This document shows, in pieces, positions 52,731 through 61,251 of a DNA stretch of 64,000 nucleotides. The stretch's first letter is position 1. Each line of letters opens with the position of its first letter. The notes under the pieces are model-generated. The model made no database searches and was not told where the DNA came from. It saw only the letters and a list, made by a program, of their open reading frames with translations. Both the position numbers and the translations under genes were made by a program. This stretch comes from JAQVEM01 sp964610315. Lineage in GTDB: Bacteria > Actinomycetota > Humimicrobiia > Humimicrobiales > Humimicrobiaceae. The DNA lies in assembly GCA_964610315.1 (NCBI GenBank), contig CAZSVM010000004.1, positions 1-64,000 on the forward strand, in the 5' to 3' direction.

Positions 52731-54623
52731 ATGTTACAAAAGATCAAAGAATTCCTTTTGAATAGGAAAGTAATTATATTTTCGATTCTTTCATTTACCA
52801 TCCCACTGGTTATTTATATACTGACTCTGGAACCTAAATTAATCGGAGGGGATACCAGCTGGTACGCACTCCAGATTCCGGAAATGAGCCTTATGGTACC
52901 CACCGGCTATCCCACATTTTCCATGCTGGAAAAGCTTTTTACTTTTTTACCCATTGGAGATCTGGCATACAGGCTCAATCTTTTTTCTGCAATATTCGGC
53001 GCGCTTACTATTTTATTTTTGTTTCTTGCCATTAACAGGCTGGTGAAAAATGAGTTCGTAAGTTTCATGGGATCCATGATATTTGCTTTTATTGTGCCTT
53101 TCTGGGAAGTGGCAAACAGAATGGAATTCGACACCCTGAACAGTTTTTTTGTGGCTTTGCTCCTTTTTTCGGCAGTTATTTATAGTGAAAATAAAACCAG
53201 GAAGTATTTATATTTTTTCTTTTTCTGCCTTGGCCTGAGTTTGACCGATCACCCCCTTACATTTTTCCTGGTCCCGGCCATTGTTTTATACGTTATTATC
53301 ATAAATCACCGGATTTTTAAAAATTTAAAGGCAATTTTTGTAAGTATATTATTTTTTGTCCTGCCCCTCCTGTCTTATTTATACCTTCCCATAAGATCTC
53401 TTCAGGGATATGGAGAAGTAACCACTCCCATTAGATTTTTTTATTATGTAACCGGAAGAAACGTGACCGGGGAAGTGCACGGGGGAAGTTTTGGCGATAA
53501 AAGCATTTCATTGATTTTTAAGGTAATAAAGGATTATTTCGGAATAGTTTATAATGCTTACGGCGTCATTTTTATTATTATTGCGTTGATAGGATTTATC
53601 TTTCTGATTAAAAAAAATATAAAGTTCGGGCTCTGCACATTTTTACTGATAATTTTGAATTTTGTGGTGCCGCCGCTGTATATCGGACATGCGGACCGGA
53701 ATTACCTGCTGGATTCTATGATTGTCTTTTCTTTTTATATCGGTTTTGGATTGTTATTTATACTGAATGGATCGATTTTTCTTTTTAATAAGTCATTGGG
53801 AAATAAAAAAGTTTTAAAAGTTGATGACTTTTTAAAGTATTTTTTAATAGCAATTATAGTTTTATTTTTTATTTTTCTACCCCTTTCCTTTATTCTGGAA
53901 AATTATGCCAAGCTTGACCTTTCGGAACCTCCCGATGTTTATAAGTTCTGGGATAATGCTTTCAACAATATGGAGAGTAACTCAAAAGTATATGTTCTTG
54001 CAAAATCCACCAGTATCGGAATGTATGTAGATGAATACGAATATGGTGATAAAAATATAGAGTATATTTCCCATAAAGTTCCGGAATATACGGTTGAGGA
54101 TATGATCGAGTCTCTTAATGAGGGTATTACGGTATATTTTGTAGGCAACAGCAATGCCTTATTATCCGTGTTTGATGCCGAGCAGATAGGAAGGACTTAT
54201 TCCTGGGAGAGATACAATGAAGTATTGAAACTTTATAAAGTTATTGAACCGGTAGTCAATATAGAAATAAGTTACTCAAGCGATAGCTATACCCAAGATT
54301 TTGGTAAGGAATTTACTATTGAATATACCATTCAAAATAAAAATAAGAAAAACATTAAAATTAGCTCACTGGAACTTGAACTTCCCGATAATATTGAATT
54401 TATAGGAACTAAGCCTTCCGGATATATTAACCAGGATCCCGGTTTGAGCCGCGGTATGTATATGTGGGTTAGTGATTCATATATCATAAAGGGAGAAAGT
54501 GAAATAAATTTAATTGTAGAACTAAGGGGCGTGAGGCCCGGAAAATCACTTATAAAATTTAGGTTAACTACCAATGAAGTCTATGTTAACGCTGATGATA
54601 TTGAAATAGAAATAAAGGATTAA
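52731..54623 (+). CDS. DUF2723-type GT-C membrane glycosyltransferase with C-terminal beta domain
   Basis: A 630-residue protein. Residues ~1-400 contain about ten helices, with LIGGDTSWYALQIPEM (Asp41) in the first outer loop, PTGYPTFSMLEKL, and FDTLNSFFVALL and SLTDHPLTFFLVP later. This is the pattern of DUF2723, a PMT-like family. A soluble segment follows, and residues ~505-630 form a beta-sandwich-like domain with ELELPDNIEF, GYINQDPGLS and YMWVSDSYII. That last domain recurs almost block for block at the C-terminus of the next protein. It probably glycosylates an exported protein or glycan and docks through that domain. Confidence 0.85.
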   Translation: MLQKIKEFLLNRKVIIFSILSFTIPLVIYILTLEPKLIGGDTSWYALQIPEMSLMVPTGYPTFSMLEKLFTFLPIGDLAYRLNLFSAIFGALTILFLFLAINRLVKNEFVSFMGSMIFAFIVPFWEVANRMEFDTLNSFFVALLLFSAVIYSENKTRKYLYFFFFCLGLSLTDHPLTFFLVPAIVLYVIIINHRIFKNLKAIFVSILFFVLPLLSYLYLPIRSLQGYGEVTTPIRFFYYVTGRNVTGEVHGGSFGDKSISLIFKVIKDYFGIVYNAYGVIFIIIALIGFIFLIKKNIKFGLCTFLLIILNFVVPPLYIGHADRNYLLDSMIVFSFYIGFGLLFILNGSIFLFNKSLGNKKVLKVDDFLKYFLIAIIVLFFIFLPLSFILENYAKLDLSEPPDVYKFWDNAFNNMESNSKVYVLAKSTSIGMYVDEYEYGDKNIEYISHKVPEYTVEDMIESLNEGITVYFVGNSNALLSVFDAEQIGRTYSWERYNEVLKLYKVIEPVVNIEISYSSDSYTQDFGKEFTIEYTIQNKNKKNIKISSLELELPDNIEFIGTKPSGYINQDPGLSRGMYMWVSDSYIIKGESEINLIVELRGVRPGKSLIKFRLTTNEVYVNADDIEIEIKD

Positions 54624-54703
54624 TACAATGGTTAATCTACAGGGCAGTTCTATTATATTTAAAGTAAAAAAAAGCAGGTAAAATAAAACAAAAGAAAGTC
54701 ATA

Positions 54704-56296
54704 ATGTTTCTAAAAGAAAATCCTGGAAAATTAATTAATGTAATTATATTATTTGTTTTGGTAATAATTATTTCATCAATTCCTGCAGGTTGTTCTTTGT
54801 TTGCTGGAATGGGAAGCAGGGGCAATGATAGCAGTAAGGGTACTGAAGGTTTATTTCCGTCGTTTTCCGGTTCTAATGTAGAATTTGTAGATGTAAATGG
54901 CGGCGACACCTATCCCGGTGAAGATTTAGAGGTAAATGTAACTGTGGTAAATAGCGGCAGCATGGAAGCAAAGAATGTAAAAGTTAATCTTATTACTTCC
55001 CCCTTTTTCAAATCGAATGGAGAAGAAACCAGTTGGAACATTGATATCCTGGGTGCAGGTGAGAAAATTACTTTTAATACCGATTTGAGCTTGATAGATA
55101 GTATAACTGAAGATACATCGGTATGGTGCAGACTGGGAATATCTTCGGATGAAGGAGGTTCTTTTATAAGTTCCGATTCCAGTATAATGGTTTATGGTGT
55201 CAGGCCATTTGAAGGAAATTTTATTCCTATAATAGGATTGCATGCCATAGAGGATCATATAGGAGCGGCTATAGAACTTTATACCAGCCATTTTGAAAAA
55301 TTATGTGAGGTATTGAAAGAATACGGATATGAAACCATTACCTTTACCGATCTTTTGAATTATATAGATTTTGGAAGAGCGCTTCCTGAAAGGCCAGTGA
55401 TCATAACCTCCGATGATGGGTATCAGGATGTTTACACCAATGGGTTTCCTATTCTTAAAAAGTATGGATATAAGATGACTGTTTTTCTGGTTACCGGTGC
55501 AGTAAGAGAAACGGATGCCGACAGAGAGACCAATGCCTATTTCAATAACAGAACCGATGTAATAAGGCCGATGCTTATATGGCCCGAAATCGAAGAGATG
55601 TATGAGTATGGATGTGAGTTTTTATCACATACTGTAAACCATGTAAGATTGGGCCTGGCTTCCGATGAGGAGTTTATGGATGAACTTACCCGGTCAAAGG
55701 ATGATATAGAATCCCATCTGGGGAATGAAGTTCTATTTTTTGCCTGGCCCTATGATAACAATTCTCCCTCAAAATGGCCTTTAATTCCGGAAGCAGGTTA
55801 CAGGGGTGCAGTTAGATACTGGGGCGGCATTGAAGATATGAGAACCATTAATCTCTATGATATAAAAAGAGTTGAATTTAACAGTTACATTCCACCTGAT
55901 CAATATGTTAGTTATTTAAATCTGGATAGAAGTATTGAAATCGAATATATGGTTAATGATCATACTGAGAAGGTTGGAGAGGAATTTACAGTGGAATATA
56001 CTATAAAAAACACCAATAAGGATAAAGCCAGAATAAGTTCTCTTGAACTTGAACTTCCGGATAATATCGAACTGGTGGGAGTGAGCCCTGACGGATATAT
56101 CAACCAGTACCCCGGTTTGAGCGGCGGTATATATATGTGGGTAAGTGATTCTTATATAATAGACGGAAATGATAAGATTAATTTAATGGTGGAACTTAGG
56201 GGCAAAAGTCCCCAGAAATCTATTATAAAATTCAGGGTAACTTATGGTGGTAATTATATCAACTGCGATGATATTGAAATGAACATAAAAAATTAG
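54704..56296 (+). CDS. Polysaccharide deacetylase lipoprotein with flanking beta domains
   Basis: A 530-residue lipoprotein. A signal segment ends in the lipobox IPAGC (Cys30). Residues ~57-165 form a CARDB/DUF11-like beta domain. A NodB-type deacetylase covers ~175-410, with the Asp pair in TSDDGYQD (237-238), the HxxxH motif at His309 and His313, and the late FFAWPYD. The final ~105 residues repeat the C-terminal domain of the upstream GT-C enzyme. It would remove N- or O-acetyl groups from surface glycan or peptidoglycan outside the membrane. It is one gene downstream of the GT-C enzyme, probably in the same operon. Confidence 0.88.
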   Translation: MFLKENPGKLINVIILFVLVIIISSIPAGCSLFAGMGSRGNDSSKGTEGLFPSFSGSNVEFVDVNGGDTYPGEDLEVNVTVVNSGSMEAKNVKVNLITSPFFKSNGEETSWNIDILGAGEKITFNTDLSLIDSITEDTSVWCRLGISSDEGGSFISSDSSIMVYGVRPFEGNFIPIIGLHAIEDHIGAAIELYTSHFEKLCEVLKEYGYETITFTDLLNYIDFGRALPERPVIITSDDGYQDVYTNGFPILKKYGYKMTVFLVTGAVRETDADRETNAYFNNRTDVIRPMLIWPEIEEMYEYGCEFLSHTVNHVRLGLASDEEFMDELTRSKDDIESHLGNEVLFFAWPYDNNSPSKWPLIPEAGYRGAVRYWGGIEDMRTINLYDIKRVEFNSYIPPDQYVSYLNLDRSIEIEYMVNDHTEKVGEEFTVEYTIKNTNKDKARISSLELELPDNIELVGVSPDGYINQYPGLSGGIYMWVSDSYIIDGNDKINLMVELRGKSPQKSIIKFRVTYGGNYINCDDIEMNIKN

Positions 56297-56334
56297 ATTT
56301 GGAAAAAGAAAGCTTTATTTGAATGTTAACTTTT

Positions 56335-56343
56335 TGATATAAT
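56335..56343 (+). promoter_or_regulatory. Extended -10 promoter element
   Basis: TGATATAAT at 56335-56343 is an extended -10 located 60 bases before the ATG at 56403. The -35 region is poor (TTATTT at 17 bases distance). The spacing to the start codon equals that of the 44161 element. Confidence 0.35.
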
Positions 56344-56402
56344 ATAAAACTGTTTTTTTATAAATCAAATAATGGAATAATACTGAAATTAGGATAATGT
56401 AA

Positions 56403-58229
56403 ATGTCTAATAAATTTTTGGATTATATGAAATATAATAAAAAATGGATTTATCCTCTAGTTATATTTACGGTAATTGCAGTCTCATTTTTTATATATTA
56501 TTATTTCAAAATTTATCTTACCAAGCCAAATTTTGATGATGAACGATTTAGTTTTGTGTACAGTGATGCCAGTGAGTATTTAAAACCCGGTGACCAGATA
56601 ATCTATGTAATAAATTACAAGAATACAGGAAATAGGGATGTAGAGGATCTGGTAATAGAATCCAAGGTGCCGGAGTATACCTTTTTTGTATCATCGGATC
56701 ATAATGATATTTTAACCAAAGATGATAAAACATTGGCTTTTGAAATTGGAAATGTTAAGAGATCTGAAAAAGGTACACTGAATTTCGTAGTTAAAGTAGA
56801 GAAGCCGTTAGATAACGGTACTTTAATAAAACTAAATGGAGTGAAGTTCAGGTATAAAAGCGGCGGAGATGAATTTAATGATGATATCAGTGCCGATTTA
56901 GTTAGTAAAATTGAAAGCAGTCCTGATTTAAATAATTTTAGATTGGGAGCCATTGATGAAAATGGTGAAATTATAAGATTAGGTGATGTTATAAAATATA
57001 ATTTAACAGTAAAGAATACCGGAGATATGGATGCTTACAATATAGAAATAAGAAGCAATCTGTCGGAATATGTGGATATAGTCGAAGATTCTATAACCGA
57101 ATCAGGTGAATATAAGGATAATTATGTACTGTGGAAGGTTGATAATATAGAGACAAATAAACAAAAGACCTTTTCCTTTGAAGTTAAGGTAAAAGATGAC
57201 TTAGGCGGCCAGGAACTTATAATTAATCAGAGTACCTTAAAATATGGATCGATTGTTATAGAAAGGTCGGTAGAGCAACAATTAAGCCTTTTTTCCGATT
57301 TAACCACATCGGAAGCCTATATATATGATGCCAATGGCAGACAGCTCTGGCCCGGTGAGACCATATACGTAAAAATTATAGTTAGAAATACCGGTGATAA
57401 AAAAGAGGAAAATTATAGAGTTATCTGCCCCACACCTGCCGGAGCCACTTACATTAGCAGATCAGGTACTCCGGAAGGAATCAGTTGGAGTGATGATATA
57501 AGGGGTCTTATATGGGACTTAAAAGATCTGGGTATAGAAGAAGAAAAAGAAATAACTTTTAGTATGAAAGTAAATGAAGATCTGGCTAATTCGGGTGGAG
57601 TAATAACTATTCACTTTAAAATTGAAAGCTCCAATGGAGAAATTGAGCTGCCAGCCAAAAGCCTTAATGTGGAGGGACATGTTAATATGACTATCGTGGC
57701 CATGGGTGATTCCTTGATAGAAATGTCCAACTGGGTGCAGATGTTTGATGATCTTCTGGAGGCTAATTATCCCTATGCTGATTACAATACCATTGCCAGT
57801 GGAAAGGGCGGCGAGATGGCTCGCGATGGTTATGCAAGATTTGATAGTACCGTGGCCATATACAATCCTGATATAGTTATAATTGCTTATGGAACCAATG
57901 ATGTGGGACCTCGCGTTTCGGGGTTCGAAGCTAACCTGGAAGGTATAGTTACAAAGGCGCAAAACCTGGGCGCCAGAGTTTTTATTAACCTTGTTGGTCC
58001 TATTTACCGGTCCGGAAAAGAAGGATATGCCTCATATGATGATATAATAAGGCAAATTGCTGCAAAACGTGGAGCGGTTGTTATAGATGTGGTAACCCCA
58101 CTGTCACAAAATCCGGGAGCATATCTGGCTGATGGAATGCATTATAGTCAGCAGGGTGCCATTATAGTAGCCCATACGGTTTTTAGTTATGTCTCCCAGT
58201 ATCTTGGCAGCATTGGCCAGAAACTGTAA
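56403..58229 (+). CDS. Membrane-anchored SGNH/GDSL esterase with DUF11-like repeats
   Basis: A 608-residue protein. An N-terminal helix (about 15-36) anchors three DUF11-like beta domains (about 45-160, 168-285 and 296-425), each with the VKNTGD or YKNTGN type turn. The SGNH hydrolase follows from ~429, with GDSL (Ser437), the Gly block SGKGG, GTND (497-500) and DGMHYS (Asp577, His580). The catalytic set is complete. By family it is an acetyl or other carbohydrate esterase acting outside the membrane. It lies next to the deacetylase lipoprotein and downstream of an acyltransferase-bearing cluster, consistent with tuning acetyl groups on the same glycan (inference). Confidence 0.88.
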   Translation: MSNKFLDYMKYNKKWIYPLVIFTVIAVSFFIYYYFKIYLTKPNFDDERFSFVYSDASEYLKPGDQIIYVINYKNTGNRDVEDLVIESKVPEYTFFVSSDHNDILTKDDKTLAFEIGNVKRSEKGTLNFVVKVEKPLDNGTLIKLNGVKFRYKSGGDEFNDDISADLVSKIESSPDLNNFRLGAIDENGEIIRLGDVIKYNLTVKNTGDMDAYNIEIRSNLSEYVDIVEDSITESGEYKDNYVLWKVDNIETNKQKTFSFEVKVKDDLGGQELIINQSTLKYGSIVIERSVEQQLSLFSDLTTSEAYIYDANGRQLWPGETIYVKIIVRNTGDKKEENYRVICPTPAGATYISRSGTPEGISWSDDIRGLIWDLKDLGIEEEKEITFSMKVNEDLANSGGVITIHFKIESSNGEIELPAKSLNVEGHVNMTIVAMGDSLIEMSNWVQMFDDLLEANYPYADYNTIASGKGGEMARDGYARFDSTVAIYNPDIVIIAYGTNDVGPRVSGFEANLEGIVTKAQNLGARVFINLVGPIYRSGKEGYASYDDIIRQIAAKRGAVVIDVVTPLSQNPGAYLADGMHYSQQGAIIVAHTVFSYVSQYLGSIGQKL

Positions 58230-58298
58230 TATTTCGAATACAGGTTTATGGATAATTTAAATATGGGAATGATTAATAAATAGAAGGAAGGATAAAAT

Positions 58299-58832
58299 TT
58301 GAGAATTTTTTTGATAGTATTTTCTTTTATCAATGCAATTTTTTATATTCTTATGTATTCCTATTTCGATAAAATTCTGGAAATTTTAGGAGTAATAAGT
58401 TTATCCCCTGTTGCAATGAATTATATCAAATTGGCGGCACTTTTGATTGTTGGATTTTGTATAGGTGCAATGGTGATGCTTGTACTGCGGTTAAAGATAA
58501 AAAAAAGCATTTTTAGTTTTAGAAATTTAGTAATTGTTGGAATTTTTCCATTTATATGTCTTATATTATCTGAAGGTACCATAACCAGTTTTATTATAAA
58601 TAAATTTTTTAACTCCAGCGAAAAATTAAGTGAGCTGGCATTCTATCTTTTCTCCAGACAGGCCATATGGTCCTTATGGTTAGGATTTGCTATAGGTTCA
58701 TCAATCCGCTTCAGTTTTCTTGGCAGAAAATATAAGCATACATCAATTGGAAAACCGGAAAAGGTAAATTCAGAGTCAGTTAAGGCAGCTGATATAGAAA
58801 AGCAGGATCATAATCGTTTCCCGGAATATTAG
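58299..58832 (+). CDS. Small polytopic membrane protein, copy A of a duplicated module
   Basis: I do not recognise a family. The 177-residue protein has four hydrophobic segments (about 3-18, 43-66, 75-92 and 120-142). The fourth follows the motif KLSELAFYLFSRQAIWSLWLG, which is nearly repeated in the 60761 protein (SELAFYFFSRETVWTIWLG). The two proteins also share their first ten residues closely. The start is a TTG at 58299 after AAGGAAGG. Its 3' end overlaps the convergent propeller gene by 53 bp. It may anchor or export that neighbour, which is inference from the repeated arrangement. Confidence 0.7.
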   Translation: MRIFLIVFSFINAIFYILMYSYFDKILEILGVISLSPVAMNYIKLAALLIVGFCIGAMVMLVLRLKIKKSIFSFRNLVIVGIFPFICLILSEGTITSFIINKFFNSSEKLSELAFYLFSRQAIWSLWLGFAIGSSIRFSFLGRKYKHTSIGKPEKVNSESVKAADIEKQDHNRFPEY

Positions 58833-60570
58833 TCAGTTTTACTGGATTCGAACCATCGATATTGGTTATATATATCTCTCCCTGTCCGTCAGGTGATTCA
58901 AAAGCTATATATTTATTATCCGGAGAGATATCAGGGTGGCTGCAGTTTGTTAGTGAGCCGCTAATTTTTTCTATGTTTTCTCCGTTGTCGTCCATAGTAT
59001 AAATAGAGGAATTGTTGCCATCATAGCCCATAAAAGCAATTATCTTCCCATCTATGGACACCGCAGGAACTCTTTTTCTCATATTTATATCGGAGATTCT
59101 TTCTGAATTATCTCCGTCATAATCCATAATATATAAGTCCTCATTCCCCCTGGTTCCGGATTCATATATGACTTTATACTGGAAAGGATGGCCATAAGGA
59201 TGCCAGTCATCTACATTTGGATTAAATGTCAACCGTTTGAGATTACTTCCATCACTGTTTATCCGGTATATTTCCCAATCTCCATCCTGATATACCTCGA
59301 AAAAAATAAATCTTCCGTCAAAGGACCAGGCCGGATATCCGCTATTCCACGGGTTCCTGGTAAGCTGTACTTTTTCTGTTCCATCCCAGTTCATTACCAT
59401 AATCTGCCATGTACCGTTGATATCCGAGGTATAGGCAATTTTTTCCCCATCGGGGGAAACGGAAGGATAGTTATCCTTTCCGGGATGATCTGTCAGCCGG
59501 GTAAGTTCGGTACCATCTATATTCATACTGAATATGTCTTCATTTCCGTTTTGACTGGAAGTAAATACTATTTTTTTTATAGAATATTCTATATCCAGGT
59601 CTCGGGGCTTACCCTGCAGAATATCGTCCCTATTTATGGCCCATCCGCTTATCTCTATGGATTGATCATTTAGATTTGTTTCTACTGAGATTATAGCATT
59701 GGGTTCCTTCTTTTCACCTTCCATGGTAATGTCTCTTAAACCCAGATAATAAGCTCCGGAGTTAGAGAAAGAATAAATATATATAGTATTTTCGCTGCCC
59801 TCTTCAAGATTGCTCCCATCGAAATAAAGAGAGTAGCCCGAATTGGTATAATTTGCATTTCCAAAGGCATTGGCTACATCCTGTCTTTCGATTCCATAAT
59901 CTGCTTCACCAAGGAATTTACCAAATCCTCTGGGACCGTTTAAGTATACCTCTATTTTATCGATTCCAGTGGTATTCTGGCTGCTGAAATCTACTGACCA
60001 GCCTGAAACTTTGATATTTGATTTATTGGCTTCTTCTATGGTTTCATTTTGGGAAGGATCGTCGATGGATAATCTGATGTTTTGGTCAAAATCGGTATCG
60101 CCGGGGATGGTAATTTTCTGACGGATATAATTCCATCCATATTTTGGTATTAAAGCATATACATAAAGGTAATGAATGGAACCCGGCTCAAAGTTATATT
60201 CATTATTTTCTTTGGCCAGAAGGTAACCGGTTTCTGAAAAATCCTGGCCGTAAATTCTAAAAGCGTTCTGTGAAATTACTCCATACACCGCTTCTCCCAG
60301 AGGAATTCCGCTCTCTTGGTCACCATCGAGGTATACTTCTATTACCGCAATTTTATCCTCCTCAAATTCTTGCTGCGGTTCTTCGGTTGTGGTCTCCGGT
60401 TCTTCTTCAATGGTGGTACCGGTTTGATCTGCGGTGGTAACAGTTTGATCCGATTCGGCAAGTTCATTGCCAGGTGATGGTTTGGATACGGCATATCTTA
60501 AAATTATAAATCCGAGGAATACTACTGCCGCTGCAAGTAAAATTGTAATAATTATAGTTACTGCTCTCAT
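58780..60570 (-). CDS. Membrane-anchored Ig-like/TolB-type beta-propeller protein, copy A
   Basis: A 596-residue extracytoplasmic protein. A helix at ~5-27 anchors it, and a Thr/Glu-rich linker follows to ~70. A diverged Ig-like domain (about 74-165) precedes a clear one (about 172-285) with GWSVD, VYLNGPRGFG, YGIERQDVANAFG and NYTNSGY. A short third unit (GWAINR) leads to PD40/WD40-like blades (about 330-595), each with D.EIY or DLYIMD, NxDG and RLT..PG followed by SPDG. TolB-type propellers bind proteins or glycans; no enzyme motif is seen. It converges with and overlaps its small membrane neighbour. Confidence 0.82.
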   Translation of the reverse strand: MRAVTIIITILLAAAVVFLGFIILRYAVSKPSPGNELAESDQTVTTADQTGTTIEEEPETTTEEPQQEFEEDKIAVIEVYLDGDQESGIPLGEAVYGVISQNAFRIYGQDFSETGYLLAKENNEYNFEPGSIHYLYVYALIPKYGWNYIRQKITIPGDTDFDQNIRLSIDDPSQNETIEEANKSNIKVSGWSVDFSSQNTTGIDKIEVYLNGPRGFGKFLGEADYGIERQDVANAFGNANYTNSGYSLYFDGSNLEEGSENTIYIYSFSNSGAYYLGLRDITMEGEKKEPNAIISVETNLNDQSIEISGWAINRDDILQGKPRDLDIEYSIKKIVFTSSQNGNEDIFSMNIDGTELTRLTDHPGKDNYPSVSPDGEKIAYTSDINGTWQIMVMNWDGTEKVQLTRNPWNSGYPAWSFDGRFIFFEVYQDGDWEIYRINSDGSNLKRLTFNPNVDDWHPYGHPFQYKVIYESGTRGNEDLYIMDYDGDNSERISDINMRKRVPAVSIDGKIIAFMGYDGNNSSIYTMDDNGENIEKISGSLTNCSHPDISPDNKYIAFESPDGQGEIYITNIDGSNPVKLTNIPGNDYDPAFLYQLP

Positions 60571-60714
60571 TTTTAAAGTTATATAGATTTATATGGGATA
60601 ATTATAGTTAATATACTGTTTATAATTATGCAATCGCAAACATATATTTTTTTAAGTTTTAAAGTATAACAGAATGCAGCATTAATTGAAATTAATATTT
60701 TTTTAAGTTAACAT

Positions 60715-60742
60715 TTGTTTAACCGAACTATCAAATTATAAT
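60715..60742 (+). promoter_or_regulatory. Promoter candidate for the copy B membrane protein
   Basis: TTGTTT (60715-60720), a 16-base spacer and a perfect TATAAT (60737-60742) end 18 bases before the ATG at 60761. The -35 matches at three of six positions only. Confidence 0.35.
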
Positions 60743-60760
60743 GCAATATCGGAAAAAGAA

Positions 60761-61222
60761 ATGAGATTTTTCCTCATAATTTTTAGTTTTGTAAATATAA
60801 TCCTGTATTATACTGCTTTTGCTTATTTTGATAACATTACTACTGCTCTGGCTAATTATAATCTATCGATCGGTTTTTTGAGTTTTTTAAAATTCATCAT
60901 TATTTTTATTCTGGGGTTCATGATCGGATTTCTTATAGTTATGAGCATGAAGCTAAGAGAAAATAAAAATTACTTTAACATAAAGACATTTTTGATTGCC
61001 GGCTGTATTCCTGCCGTTGCTTTGATACTTTATAAAACAGGTATAGTAAATCTGGTGGTAACCAGATTATTCAATTCAAACCTGACTGTTTCGGAACTTG
61101 CTTTTTATTTTTTTTCCAGGGAAACTGTGTGGACCATATGGCTTGGAATTTCTATAGGTGTATCAGTCAGATTAAAATTCAAGTCTTCGGATAGAAAATT
61201 TAAACATCAGATTTTAGATTGA
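60761..61222 (+). CDS. Small polytopic membrane protein, copy B of a duplicated module
   Basis: A 153-residue paralogue of the 58299 protein. Both begin MR-FLI-FSF-N, keep YFD near residue 22, and share the closing SELAFY-FSR and IWLG-SIG-S-R segments. Four hydrophobic segments are present. It lacks the ~25-residue hydrophilic tail of copy A, the part whose gene overlaps the convergent propeller. Here the neighbouring propeller gene ends 30 bp away instead of overlapping. GGAAAAAG precedes the ATG. Function is unknown. Confidence 0.7.
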   Translation: MRFFLIIFSFVNIILYYTAFAYFDNITTALANYNLSIGFLSFLKFIIIFILGFMIGFLIVMSMKLRENKNYFNIKTFLIAGCIPAVALILYKTGIVNLVVTRLFNSNLTVSELAFYFFSRETVWTIWLGISIGVSVRLKFKSSDRKFKHQILD

Positions 61223-61251
61223 TTGCAGTAAATCGGTAAATATAAGCTATT

